This document shows positions 16,667 through 24,742 of a DNA stretch of 64,000 bases, one piece after another. The notes under the pieces were generated by a model. That model was not told the origin of the DNA, searched no databases, and was given only the letters and a program-made list of their open reading frames with translations. The translations under genes and the position numbers were made by a program. This stretch comes from CADEFX01 sp050260355 (lineage in GTDB: Bacteria > Pseudomonadota > Alphaproteobacteria > Rhizobiales > Hyphomicrobiaceae). Numbering within the stretch: position 1 is the first letter of the stretch; every line of letters begins with the position of its first letter. The stretch is taken from NCBI GenBank assembly GCA_050260355.1, contig JBLNBZ010000147.1, positions 1 through 64,000 of the forward strand. Direction: 5' to 3'.

Positions 16667-17479
16667 ATGCAACCCGAACCGCTCCAGTCTGACCCAGTAC
16701 CGACCCGCAAGTACGTCGCCGATGGTATCGTCCTGCTGACCTCCGGCGGCCCGATGGCGGCGTGCGTCGCCAATGCGCTCGCGGCGCACTTCGGCTCGAT
16801 CATCGTGCTCGAGGAGGACCCTGAGCCAAAATGGCACATCGTGCGCCGTCGTGCCCGGCGCCTGGGGTGGGTCACTGCCCTGGGGCAGGCGGGTTGCGCG
16901 GCGCTGCTCGAGCTCGCCGCACGCAGGACGCAGGCCCGTGTCGAGGCGATTGCCGCGGCGCACGGGCTCATAACGCGCCTGTCCCCGTCCATCGAGCGGC
17001 GAAGGATTGGATCGGTCAACTCCAAGGCTTGCCGGGACGTCCTGCGCGCCCTGCAGCCGCGAGTCGTCGCCGTTTACGGTACCCGCATCATTCGCCGGGA
17101 AACATTGAAAGCGGTGGCGGCGCCGTTCATCAACTGCCACGCCGGCATCAATCCCAAGTATCGCGGCCAGCATCCGGGCTACTGGGCGCTCGTCAACGGT
17201 GATGCGCAGAATGCGGGCGTTACGATCCACCTGGTCGACGAAGGCGTGGATACGGGCGCGGTGCTCTATCAATCGCGCGTCTCGTTCGCGCCCGAGGACA
17301 ACATCCTGACCTACCAATGGGTGCAGATGGCGCACGCGCTGCCGCTGCTCGCGCGCGCTGTCGAGGATGCGTTGTCCAACGGCCTGCGAACACAGCACGT
17401 GCGCTTGCCGTCGCGCCAGTGGTTTCCTCCGACCCTGTGGGCCTATGCCTGGAACGGGCTGACGCGCGGGGTGTGGTAA
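16667..17479 (+). CDS. Formyltransferase-family protein
   Basis: A 270-residue protein whose central part is a formyl-THF-dependent transferase fold. The catalytic Asn-His of the NxH motif lies in FINCHAGINPKYRGQHPGYW, and the Asp in HLVDEGVDTGAVLYQ. The N-terminal segment (GIVLLTSGGPMAACVANALAAHFGSIIVLEEDPE) is a Rossmann-like start; the C-terminal tail is short. It differs from Fmt and PurN in sequence around the motifs (NCHAGINP instead of NIHPSLLP). It may formylate or hydrolyse a sugar-amine or another small amine. No nearby gene identifies the substrate. Confidence 0.82.
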   Translation: MQPEPLQSDPVPTRKYVADGIVLLTSGGPMAACVANALAAHFGSIIVLEEDPEPKWHIVRRRARRLGWVTALGQAGCAALLELAARRTQARVEAIAAAHGLITRLSPSIERRRIGSVNSKACRDVLRALQPRVVAVYGTRIIRRETLKAVAAPFINCHAGINPKYRGQHPGYWALVNGDAQNAGVTIHLVDEGVDTGAVLYQSRVSFAPEDNILTYQWVQMAHALPLLARAVEDALSNGLRTQHVRLPSRQWFPPTLWAYAWNGLTRGVW

Positions 17480-17498
17480 GGCGGACGCCTGGGCGAGG

Positions 17499-18938
17499 TC
17501 AGAGCACCTTGCCCGGGTTGAGAATGCCCTTGGGATCGAGGGCCGACTTGATGCGGCGCATCAGATCGAGCTCGACCTCGCTCTTGAACCGTTTCAGCTC
17601 GTCCCGCTTCATGACGCCGATGCCATGCTCGGCTGAGATCGATCCGTCCATGTCGGCGGCGAGCGCGTGCACCGCCTCCATCACCCGATCCCAAAGCGCT
17701 AGAAAGGCGTTTTTCTGCATCCCGACCGGCTGGGCGATGTTGTAGTGCACGTTGCCGTCGCCGAAATGGCCGAGGGCGATCGGGCGCGACCCCGGGCAAA
17801 GCTGCTCGACGATGGCGTTGGCGCGCCGGATGAACTCCGGGATACGCGCAACGGGCACGGATATATCGTGCTTGATGACGCCACCGACCGGCTTTTGCGC
17901 TTCCGATACGGCTTCGCGCAGTCTCCAGAAGTCACGCGCCTGCGCCATGGACGCCGCCACCATCGCATCGAGGATGATCCCGCGCTCGGACGCGTCCTCC
18001 AGCATGCGCTCCATGGTGCCCTGAGCCGTGCCGTCGGCCTTGAGGCCCGACACCTCGAGCAGCACGTACCACGGGTAGGTCGCCGGGAAGGGATCGCGCG
18101 CGCCGTCGATGTAGGCCAGCACCAGATCGACCGGAAAGCGCTGCATGAACTCGAAGGCAGTCAGATTGGCCCCGGCATGCTCGCTGGCGAGCGAGAACAG
18201 GTCGAGCGCCTTCTCGATGTCGGCGAGTGCCACGAATGCTGTCGTCGTCTCGGCAGGGCGCGGGAAGAGCTTCAGGACAGCGGCTGTGATGATGCCGAGC
18301 GTGCCCTCCGAGCCGATGAAGAGATCGCGCAAATCGTAACCGGTGTTGTCCTTCTTCAGAGCCTTGAGGCCGTTCCAGACGCGTCCGTCCGCCAGCACGA
18401 CCTCGAGCCCAAGCACGAGCTGGCGCGTGTTGCCGAAGGCAAGCACCCCGACGCCACCGGCGTTGGAGCCGAGGTTGCCGCCGATGCGGCAGCTTCCCTC
18501 CGAGGGGAGGCTCAGAGGGAACAGGCGCCCCGCTTTCTCCGCCGCCGCTTGCGCCTCGGCCAATGTCAGTCCGGCCTCCACCGTCATGCTGGTGCCGGCG
18601 GGATCGATATGGCGGATGCGGTTGAGGCGCGCCACCGACACGACGATTTCGCCGCGATGCGGGATCTGGCCGCCGACCAGTCCGGTGTTGCCGGCCTGCG
18701 GCACGATCGCCAGGTCCAGCTCATGCGCCAGCCGCATGATGCGGGCGACCTCGTCGGTCGATCCGGGACGCAGCACAAGGGCTGAGCGGCCGTCGTATTT
18801 ATCGCGCCACTCCCTGAGGTAGGGAAGCTGCTGGTCAGGATCCGTGATCGCATGCTCGCGCCCGACGATGCCGGCAAAGCGCGCCAGGACGGCTGCCGGC
18901 AGTGATGAGGGTCGGTTCGTGCGCGCGATGTCGTTCAT
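17499..18938 (-). CDS. FAD-linked D-2-hydroxyacid dehydrogenase (D-2-hydroxyglutarate/D-lactate dehydrogenase type)
   Basis: A 479-residue flavoprotein of the GlcD/D2HGDH group, oxidising a D-2-hydroxyacid to the 2-oxoacid. The N-terminal PCMH-type FAD-binding domain has PQAGNTGLVGGQIP, LPSEGSCRIGGNLGSNAGG and FGNTRQLVLGLEVVLADG. The C-terminal cap domain has the metal/substrate motifs GHFGDGNVHYN and ISAEHGIGVMKR. No [4Fe-4S] cysteines are seen, unlike bacterial GlpC/YdiJ relatives. It is not in an operon with a visible partner, and the substrate is inferred only at the family level. Confidence 0.9.
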   Translation of the reverse strand: MNDIARTNRPSSLPAAVLARFAGIVGREHAITDPDQQLPYLREWRDKYDGRSALVLRPGSTDEVARIMRLAHELDLAIVPQAGNTGLVGGQIPHRGEIVVSVARLNRIRHIDPAGTSMTVEAGLTLAEAQAAAEKAGRLFPLSLPSEGSCRIGGNLGSNAGGVGVLAFGNTRQLVLGLEVVLADGRVWNGLKALKKDNTGYDLRDLFIGSEGTLGIITAAVLKLFPRPAETTTAFVALADIEKALDLFSLASEHAGANLTAFEFMQRFPVDLVLAYIDGARDPFPATYPWYVLLEVSGLKADGTAQGTMERMLEDASERGIILDAMVAASMAQARDFWRLREAVSEAQKPVGGVIKHDISVPVARIPEFIRRANAIVEQLCPGSRPIALGHFGDGNVHYNIAQPVGMQKNAFLALWDRVMEAVHALAADMDGSISAEHGIGVMKRDELKRFKSEVELDLMRRIKSALDPKGILNPGKVL

Positions 18939-19003
18939 GGCGGCACCTTGTCGGACCGAATGGGCTTTTGCGCAAGGGCTTGCTGGTCTGCTTGATTAGC
19001 GGG

Positions 19004-19972
19004 CTATCCGGCCTCGGCGGGCCTGGGGGCAGCCGCCCGCTCGAGGCGGTCGTTGATGGCCTCGCCCAAGCCGTTACAGGGGATTGGCATGACGGCGATG
19101 GTCGCGACGCCGGTGGCATCGAGCGTGCGCAAGGCGGAGAAGAGGTTGGCTGCCGCCTCCCTGAGATCGCCGCTCGGGCTGAGGTTGACGACCGGGCCTG
19201 CGGGGGCCGGGGTTTGGGGCCCGAACGCCAGCAGCGCCTCGCCCGCCTTCACTTGGCGCGCGTTGAGACGCACGGCTGCGCGCGGGGCATAGTGGCTCGG
19301 GAGCTGGCCGGGCGCGATCGGCGTGCTGCTGCTCGCCGCGGACCGGACCAGGGTCTCGCCGATCACCTTCTCGATCGCCTCGGCCGTAACGGCTCCAGGC
19401 CGCAGCAGCGCGACGCGGTCTGTCATGACGGCAACTATGGTCGACTCGAGGCCGATGCCCGTCGGCCCGCCGTCGAGCACGATCGCCACGCGATCGCCGA
19501 GGTCGGCCTGCACATGCTCGGCGCGCGTCGGGCTGACATGACCTGATCGGTTGGCGGACGGCGCGGCGACCGGCCTCGCGGTGGCGCGCAGGAGCGTGGT
19601 GGCCAACGGGTGGGACGGCACACGGATCGCGATCGTATCCAGTCCCGATGTCGTCAGGTCGGCCACCGGACAGCCAGGCCGCTTCTTCAGCACCAGTGTC
19701 AAACCGCCGGGCCAGAAAGCCTCGGCCAGCTTCTGCTCGATCTTGCCGAGCATGGCCAGGCGATCTGCTGCGGCAAGATCCGGCACGTGCACGATGAGCG
19801 GATTGAAGCGCGGCCTCTGCTTGGCGGCAAAGATGTCGGCCACGGCCGCGCCATTGGTCGCGTCGGCGCCCAGCCCGTACACGGTCTCCGTCGGGAAGGC
19901 TACGAGGCGCCCGGCGCGCAAGGCTTGCGCGGCCCGCTCGATCGCCTCGGCTGTCGCCGGCATGATGGGCAT
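19004..19972 (-). CDS. sua5: L-threonylcarbamoyladenylate synthase (Sua5/YwlC type)
   Basis: Makes threonylcarbamoyl-AMP for the universal t6A37 tRNA modification. The N-terminal YrdC domain carries VAFPTETVYGLGADA, the KQRPRFNPLIVHV nucleotide/bicarbonate-binding stretch, and APSANRSGHVSPT. A Sua5-type C-terminal extension follows a linker (IAPGQLPSHYAPRAAVRLNARQVKAGEALLAFGP). The 322-residue length, with the extra domain, distinguishes it from short TsaC. The ATG at 19972 (MPIMPAT) was chosen over a longer frame; 19963 is also possible. It is divergent from the acyl-CoA dehydrogenase. Confidence 0.94.
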   Translation of the reverse strand: MPIMPATAEAIERAAQALRAGRLVAFPTETVYGLGADATNGAAVADIFAAKQRPRFNPLIVHVPDLAAADRLAMLGKIEQKLAEAFWPGGLTLVLKKRPGCPVADLTTSGLDTIAIRVPSHPLATTLLRATARPVAAPSANRSGHVSPTRAEHVQADLGDRVAIVLDGGPTGIGLESTIVAVMTDRVALLRPGAVTAEAIEKVIGETLVRSAASSSTPIAPGQLPSHYAPRAAVRLNARQVKAGEALLAFGPQTPAPAGPVVNLSPSGDLREAAANLFSALRTLDATGVATIAVMPIPCNGLGEAINDRLERAAAPRPAEAG

Positions 19973-20076
19973 GAGTCTGCCCGAACCTTTCGTCTCGCCT
20001 TCCCCACGCATTCGCTTCGGCCTATGGTGCGGCTCGATCGATATGAGGGCGGGGAACTGCAGCCCAAGAGGATTGA

Positions 20077-21858
20077 ATGACCTATCAGGCTCCAGTAGAC
20101 GACATCGTGTTTGCGCTCAAGACCGCCGCCGGCCTCGACGGGCTTGCGGCCGACGACATCGTCTCGGTGGACGCGGACACGGTCCGCTCCATCGTCGAGG
20201 AGGCCGGCAAGTTTGCGACCGAGGTGCTCGATCCGCTGAATCCGATTGGCGATCGGGTCGGCTCGAAGCTCGTCAATGGCAAGGTCGAGACCCCTCCCGG
20301 ATGGAAGGAGGCCTATCAGCGCTTCGTCGAGGCCGGATGGGCGGCCCTCCCGGCACCCGAGCGGATTGGCGGGCAGGGCCTGCCGGAGGTGGTGGCGGTT
20401 GCCACCATGGAGATCTGGAGCGCGGCCAACCTGTCGTTCAGTCTGTGTCCCCTGCTGACCCAGGCGGCCATCGACGCCATCGCGCTCGAGGGCTCGGAGC
20501 ATCTGCAACGCACCTACTTGCCGAAGATGGTGTCCGGCGAATGGGCCGGCACCATGAACCTGACCGAGCCACATGCGGGCTCCGATCTCGGCGCCATCAG
20601 AAGCCGGGCCGTGCCGCAGCCCGACGGTACCTATCGCATCTTCGGCACGAAGATCTTCATCACCTATGGGGACCACGAGCTCACCGACAACATCGTCCAT
20701 CTCGTGCTCGCGCGCCTTCCCGATGCACCGCCTGGCACGCGCGGCATCTCGCTGTTCCTGGTGCCGAAGTGGCTGGTGAATGCCGACGGCAGCCTCGGTG
20801 CGCGCAACGATGTGGTCTGCGCCAGCCTCGAGCACAAGCTCGGTATTCATGCGAGCCCCACGGCCGTGATGAAGTACGGCGAGAAGGATGGCGCCGTCGG
20901 CTATCTGGTGGGCGAGGAGAACCGCGGCCTCAACACGATGTTCATCATGATGAACGAGGCGCGCCTCGGTGTTGGCACCGAGGGTGTGGCGCTGGCCGAG
21001 CGCGCAACGCAGCGCGCGGTGGCCTATGCCAAGGAGCGCAAGCAGGGCCGCTCCGTACGCGGCAATGCCGGCGACATGAGCCCGATCATCGAGCACGCGG
21101 ATGTGCGCCGCAATCTGATGACCATGAAGGCCCTGACGCAGGCGGCGCGCTGCATTTGCCTGGCGACCGCGCGCGAGCTTGATATTGCACACAAGGCAAA
21201 AGACGCCGCTGTACGTGCGACAGCGGCTGCACGAGCGGCCCTGCTGACGCCGGTCGCCAAGGCCTTCTCTACAGACATCGCCTGCGAGGTTGCCTCGATC
21301 GGCGTGCAAGTGCACGGCGGCATGGGTTTCATCGAGGAAACGGGTGCCGCCCAGCACTATCGGGACGCGCGCATCCTGCCGATCTACGAGGGCACCAACG
21401 GGATCCAGGCGATCGATCTCGTCACGCGCAAGCTGCCGCTGGAGGGTGGCAGGGTGCTGGAGGCGTACATCGGCGAGCTGAAAAAGACAGCCGAGGAGGT
21501 GCGCGCCTCCAATCGTCCGGAGTTTGGCCGCATGGGAGAGCGGTTGTCGGCTGCCGTCGACGCGCTCGCGGAGGCCTCGCGCTGGCTCGGTGGCGCCCTG
21601 CAGAAAAGTCCCGAAGCCGCGCTGTCGGGCGCGCAGCCCTATTTGCGGCTGTTCGGCCTCGCCTCGGGGGGCACCTACCTCGCCCGCGGGGCATTGGCGG
21701 CTGCGCGTGAGTCGGGCGCCGGCTCCACGGCGGCACGCATCGCGCTCGCGCGCTTCTTCGCCGAGAATCTGGCGGTTGCTGCGCCGGGATTGAAAGACGC
21801 TATCACCACCGGCGCCGATGCAACGCTCGCGCTGGAGCCCGAGGCGTTGTCAGCATAA
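20077..21858 (+). CDS. Acyl-CoA dehydrogenase, large (about 590-residue) DmdC-like class
   Basis: Flavoenzyme that introduces a 2,3 double bond into an acyl-CoA thioester. The 593-residue product has the mid-domain MNLTEPHAGSDLGAI flavin/substrate segment, VHGGMGFIEETGAAQHYRDARILPIYEGTNG with the catalytic Glu in YEGTNG, and the extra C-terminal helical extension of about 140 residues. That extension marks the class which includes 3-methylmercaptopropionyl-CoA dehydrogenase DmdC. The class has other substrates, so DmdC activity is not shown. The crotonase gene starts 17 bases after its stop, so the two reactions are probably sequential. Confidence 0.9.
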   Translation: MTYQAPVDDIVFALKTAAGLDGLAADDIVSVDADTVRSIVEEAGKFATEVLDPLNPIGDRVGSKLVNGKVETPPGWKEAYQRFVEAGWAALPAPERIGGQGLPEVVAVATMEIWSAANLSFSLCPLLTQAAIDAIALEGSEHLQRTYLPKMVSGEWAGTMNLTEPHAGSDLGAIRSRAVPQPDGTYRIFGTKIFITYGDHELTDNIVHLVLARLPDAPPGTRGISLFLVPKWLVNADGSLGARNDVVCASLEHKLGIHASPTAVMKYGEKDGAVGYLVGEENRGLNTMFIMMNEARLGVGTEGVALAERATQRAVAYAKERKQGRSVRGNAGDMSPIIEHADVRRNLMTMKALTQAARCICLATARELDIAHKAKDAAVRATAAARAALLTPVAKAFSTDIACEVASIGVQVHGGMGFIEETGAAQHYRDARILPIYEGTNGIQAIDLVTRKLPLEGGRVLEAYIGELKKTAEEVRASNRPEFGRMGERLSAAVDALAEASRWLGGALQKSPEAALSGAQPYLRLFGLASGGTYLARGALAAARESGAGSTAARIALARFFAENLAVAAPGLKDAITTGADATLALEPEALSA

Positions 21859-21875
21859 GGACGGCAGCAGTCAGC

Positions 21876-22661
21876 ATGTCCACCGAAATCGAGATCACGC
21901 GCAACGACGGCATCCAGCTCATCCGCTTCACGCGGTCCGAGAAGAAGAACGCCTTCACCGGCCCGATGTACGACGCGATGTCGGCGGCGCTCGATGCAGG
22001 TGAAACGTCAGATGATATCGCCGTGCACGTCTTCATCGGCTCGGGCGGCTCGTTCAGTGCCGGCAACGACATCAACGATTTCATCCGGCGTACCAATGCC
22101 GGACCCGACGGCATCCCGACACCGTCGCTCGAGTTCATTCGCCGCCTGCCCAAGGTGACCAAGCCGATGATCGCCGCGGTCGACGGCCTCGCCATCGGCG
22201 TCGGCACAACCATGCTCCTGCACTGTGATCTCGTGTACGCGGGTCCCTCCGCCAGCCTGCGCACGCCGTTCCTCGATCTTGGGCTCGTGCCCGAGGCCGC
22301 CTCCAGTCTCACGACCGTGCTGCGTATGGGTCATGCGCGCGCGTTCGAATTGCTCTGCCTGGGCGAGCCATTCGATGCCGAGCGCGCAAGGCAGGCCGGC
22401 ATCATCAATGCCGTCGTGCCCGCCGCTGAGCTCGAGGCGACCGCCTTGAAGGCCGCAAAGCGGCTTACGGCCAAACCGCGCGAGGCGCTGATGGCCGCCC
22501 GCAGGCTGATGCGCGGCGATCCGGCAGGGATCAGCGCCAGGATCGAGGAGGAAGCAAAGGTTTTTCAGTCACGCATCAAGAGCGCAGAAGCGCAGGAGGC
22601 TTTCGCTGCCTTCTTCGAGAAGCGTCCGCCGGACTTCGCCAGGCTGCGCGGCAAGCGCTGA
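21876..22661 (+). CDS. Enoyl-CoA hydratase/isomerase (crotonase family)
   Basis: Hydrates or isomerises an enoyl-CoA. The 261-residue product carries the oxyanion-hole segment GGSFSAGNDINDF, AVDGLAIGVGTTMLLHCDLVYAG, and LRTPFLDLGLVPEAASS with the Glu typical of hydratase-type catalysis. The other catalytic Glu of true hydratases is not obvious, so a different crotonase reaction (isomerase or methylthioacryloyl-CoA hydratase-like) is possible. It follows the acyl-CoA dehydrogenase by 17 bases and precedes a tautomerase by 26 bases. Confidence 0.9.
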   Translation: MSTEIEITRNDGIQLIRFTRSEKKNAFTGPMYDAMSAALDAGETSDDIAVHVFIGSGGSFSAGNDINDFIRRTNAGPDGIPTPSLEFIRRLPKVTKPMIAAVDGLAIGVGTTMLLHCDLVYAGPSASLRTPFLDLGLVPEAASSLTTVLRMGHARAFELLCLGEPFDAERARQAGIINAVVPAAELEATALKAAKRLTAKPREALMAARRLMRGDPAGISARIEEEAKVFQSRIKSAEAQEAFAAFFEKRPPDFARLRGKR

Positions 22662-22687
22662 CTGAGGTCCACTGAAGGAGAGGGCAG

Positions 22688-23074
22688 GTGCCGAGCACGC
22701 GCATTACGACGGGCCCTTGGGCCCGAGGGCAGGAGAGCGCTGTGATCGAGGCCGTGCAGGCGGGACTCGAGACTGGTCTCAAGATCCCTGATTGGGACCG
22801 GGACGTTGTGCTCGACATTCGCGGCGATGGCACGCGCATCGTGCCGACGGGCCGGTCGGACCATTACACGCGCGTCGAGATCGCGTTGTTCTCCGGGCGG
22901 TCGCTCGAAGCGAAAAGACGGCTCTACTCGGCAATCGTCGAGAACTTGAGCAAGCTCGGCGTGCCAAAGACCGAGATCAAGATCATCCTTGTCGAGGTTC
23001 CGCCAGAAAACTGGGGTATCCGGGGCGGAATACCGGCGAGCGAGATTGATCTGGGCTTCGATATCAAGGTTTGA
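22688..23074 (+). CDS. Tautomerase family protein (4-oxalocrotonate tautomerase superfamily)
   Basis: A 128-residue single-chain tautomerase-fold protein. After loss of the initiator Met the N-terminus is Pro (PSTRITTGPW), the catalytic residue of the superfamily. The C-terminal half (LYSAIVENLSKLGVPKTEIKIILVEVPPENWGIRGGIPASEIDLGF) has the conserved NWGIRGG pattern. The start is GTG at 22688, set by AAGGAG at 22675-22680. It is probably co-transcribed with the acyl-CoA dehydrogenase and crotonase genes; a keto-enol or isomerisation step on a related intermediate is a reasonable inference. Confidence 0.88.
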   Translation: MPSTRITTGPWARGQESAVIEAVQAGLETGLKIPDWDRDVVLDIRGDGTRIVPTGRSDHYTRVEIALFSGRSLEAKRRLYSAIVENLSKLGVPKTEIKIILVEVPPENWGIRGGIPASEIDLGFDIKV

Positions 23075-23104
23075 GGGATTCATCTGCGGCCATTGAGATG
23101 CCCG

Positions 23105-24562
23105 ATGCGCGCCATCGCGTTGCTTTGCAGCCTACTGCTTGCATGCTCGCTGCTCGGTGCTCCGGCCGAGGCCAACTGGCTGACGAGGCTCATCAGCGCC
23201 GCCGAGCACGCCGGCAGCAAGGCTGTTCGGCACGGCACCGGCGCGCTCGAGAACATGGCGGGCTATATCAAGGCGCTGCCGCATCGCCCCGATAGCCACG
23301 CCCTTGCTGCCGCCGCCACGCCGGAGGGACACTGGCGCATCGTCAACAGGTCGGGTGAGACCTTCACCGCCGCCTCGCCCGAGGAGCTGCGGCGCGCCTT
23401 CGCTGTGCTGGCGCCGGAGGCCGCGGGGGCGGAAAGCAAGCTTGCCCTCTACCTCACAGAGGAGACGGTGTTCCGCCAGCAGGCAAGTCTCAAGGACTTG
23501 CCGAAAGGGGCGACTCTGCACGTCGTCATAGACAAGGAAGCCTATCGGCTCATCCGCAAGTCCGAGGCTTCTGGCGAACGTCTCTTTGCCGAGGTGCGAC
23601 CAAACCTCGTGGTGGAGCTCTCGGACCGCCGTCTTTTTGACGAAGCCGTTTTCCAGCTCGCCCGCCCGCTCAAGAAGGCGAATATCCGCGTCATCGCGCT
23701 GCAACCGGACGGTCCGGCGACGTTCTCTGTCTCGCCGCGCCTCGAGAGCGCCACCGGACGCGCAATGACGGACGTCATCGATCCCGATCGGCTTCGGCAC
23801 GTGATGTCGACGATCCGCGGTCAGACGGCTCTCGTCACCGGCCGCCTCGAGGGCGAGCTCATATACTTCAAGTCTGCGAGTGGCCCGGAGCGCAGCTTGC
23901 TCATCAAAGACCTGACGGCGGCGGCGGAGGCTGCTGACGTCAACCTGATCATTCTCAAGTCGAGCAGCGCGCGCCAGCCCGGCACGCGCAACTGGCTCTG
24001 GCTCCGGGCCGAGGTGAAAGGGCTCAGCCAGGCCCTGGACCGCGCTACGCTGTCCGACTTTCTGAGCGCGCTCGCCGGCGACGGCCGCATGGTCGTCACG
24101 GCGACGCCGAATGGTCCGCTTCGCACCACGCTCGACGTCAGGCCGGCGCGCGACCTGCCTGGCGGCTCGTCGAGCCCGATGAGCGATGTATTCGCGGACA
24201 TCGTGTCGGATCTTGCCGGACGGGTCGTCACCAGCGGTGTCGAGGCCAGCATGGTCGGCGGCGATCGTCAGCGCGAGCTCGATAGGCGCTTGCTTCCCCG
24301 CATCCCGTCGCAAATCCAATTCGGCTATCTCGGCTTGCTGATTTTGGGTTTGTTCGGCTTACCCGTCGCACGCGGCTGGTGGCAGCGGCTGTGGCCGGTC
24401 GAGCGGCGCGAGGAGTACGCCGGCACCGTGGGCTATTGGGCCGCGAGGCTGTCTCGATCGGGCCTGCTGCTGCTCGTCTTTGTTCCTCTCGTCGCGATCG
24501 CCAGCGCGCCGGCGCAAGCCCTCTCGGGGCTCTGGCGAGCCGTGCTCACGTACGGTATGTGA
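23105..24562 (+). CDS. Secreted or membrane-anchored protein of unknown function with C-terminal membrane segments
   Basis: A 485-residue protein with a signal peptide (IALLCSLLLACSLLGAPAEA), an exported domain of about 370 residues, and two hydrophobic segments near its end (IQFGYLGLLILGLFGLPVA and LLLLVFVPLVAIASAPAQAL). The exported part contains alternating Lys/Arg-rich helices (LKDLPKGATLHVVIDKEAYRLIRKS, RPNLVVELSDRRLFDEAVFQLARPLKK). I cannot assign it to a named family. The translation continues 30 bases after the tautomerase stop. It precedes the J-domain membrane protein, separated by 180 bases, and may be its partner. Confidence 0.75.
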   Translation: MRAIALLCSLLLACSLLGAPAEANWLTRLISAAEHAGSKAVRHGTGALENMAGYIKALPHRPDSHALAAAATPEGHWRIVNRSGETFTAASPEELRRAFAVLAPEAAGAESKLALYLTEETVFRQQASLKDLPKGATLHVVIDKEAYRLIRKSEASGERLFAEVRPNLVVELSDRRLFDEAVFQLARPLKKANIRVIALQPDGPATFSVSPRLESATGRAMTDVIDPDRLRHVMSTIRGQTALVTGRLEGELIYFKSASGPERSLLIKDLTAAAEAADVNLIILKSSSARQPGTRNWLWLRAEVKGLSQALDRATLSDFLSALAGDGRMVVTATPNGPLRTTLDVRPARDLPGGSSSPMSDVFADIVSDLAGRVVTSGVEASMVGGDRQRELDRRLLPRIPSQIQFGYLGLLILGLFGLPVARGWWQRLWPVERREEYAGTVGYWAARLSRSGLLLLVFVPLVAIASAPAQALSGLWRAVLTYGM

Positions 24563-24742
24563 TCGTTCTCCTTTGGCGCGGCGTCACCTGGCCGATACGC
24601 AAGGCGACGGGCGTGGAGCGCGCGTGAGCAGCATTCGTGCCGCGCCGGCGTACGCGGTCATAAAGCTGCCAATCTAACTGTGGAGCATTAAGGCCGGATT
24701 CGCAGGCAGTGGCCGGACGATCTGACCAAGGCGAGCAGGGCG

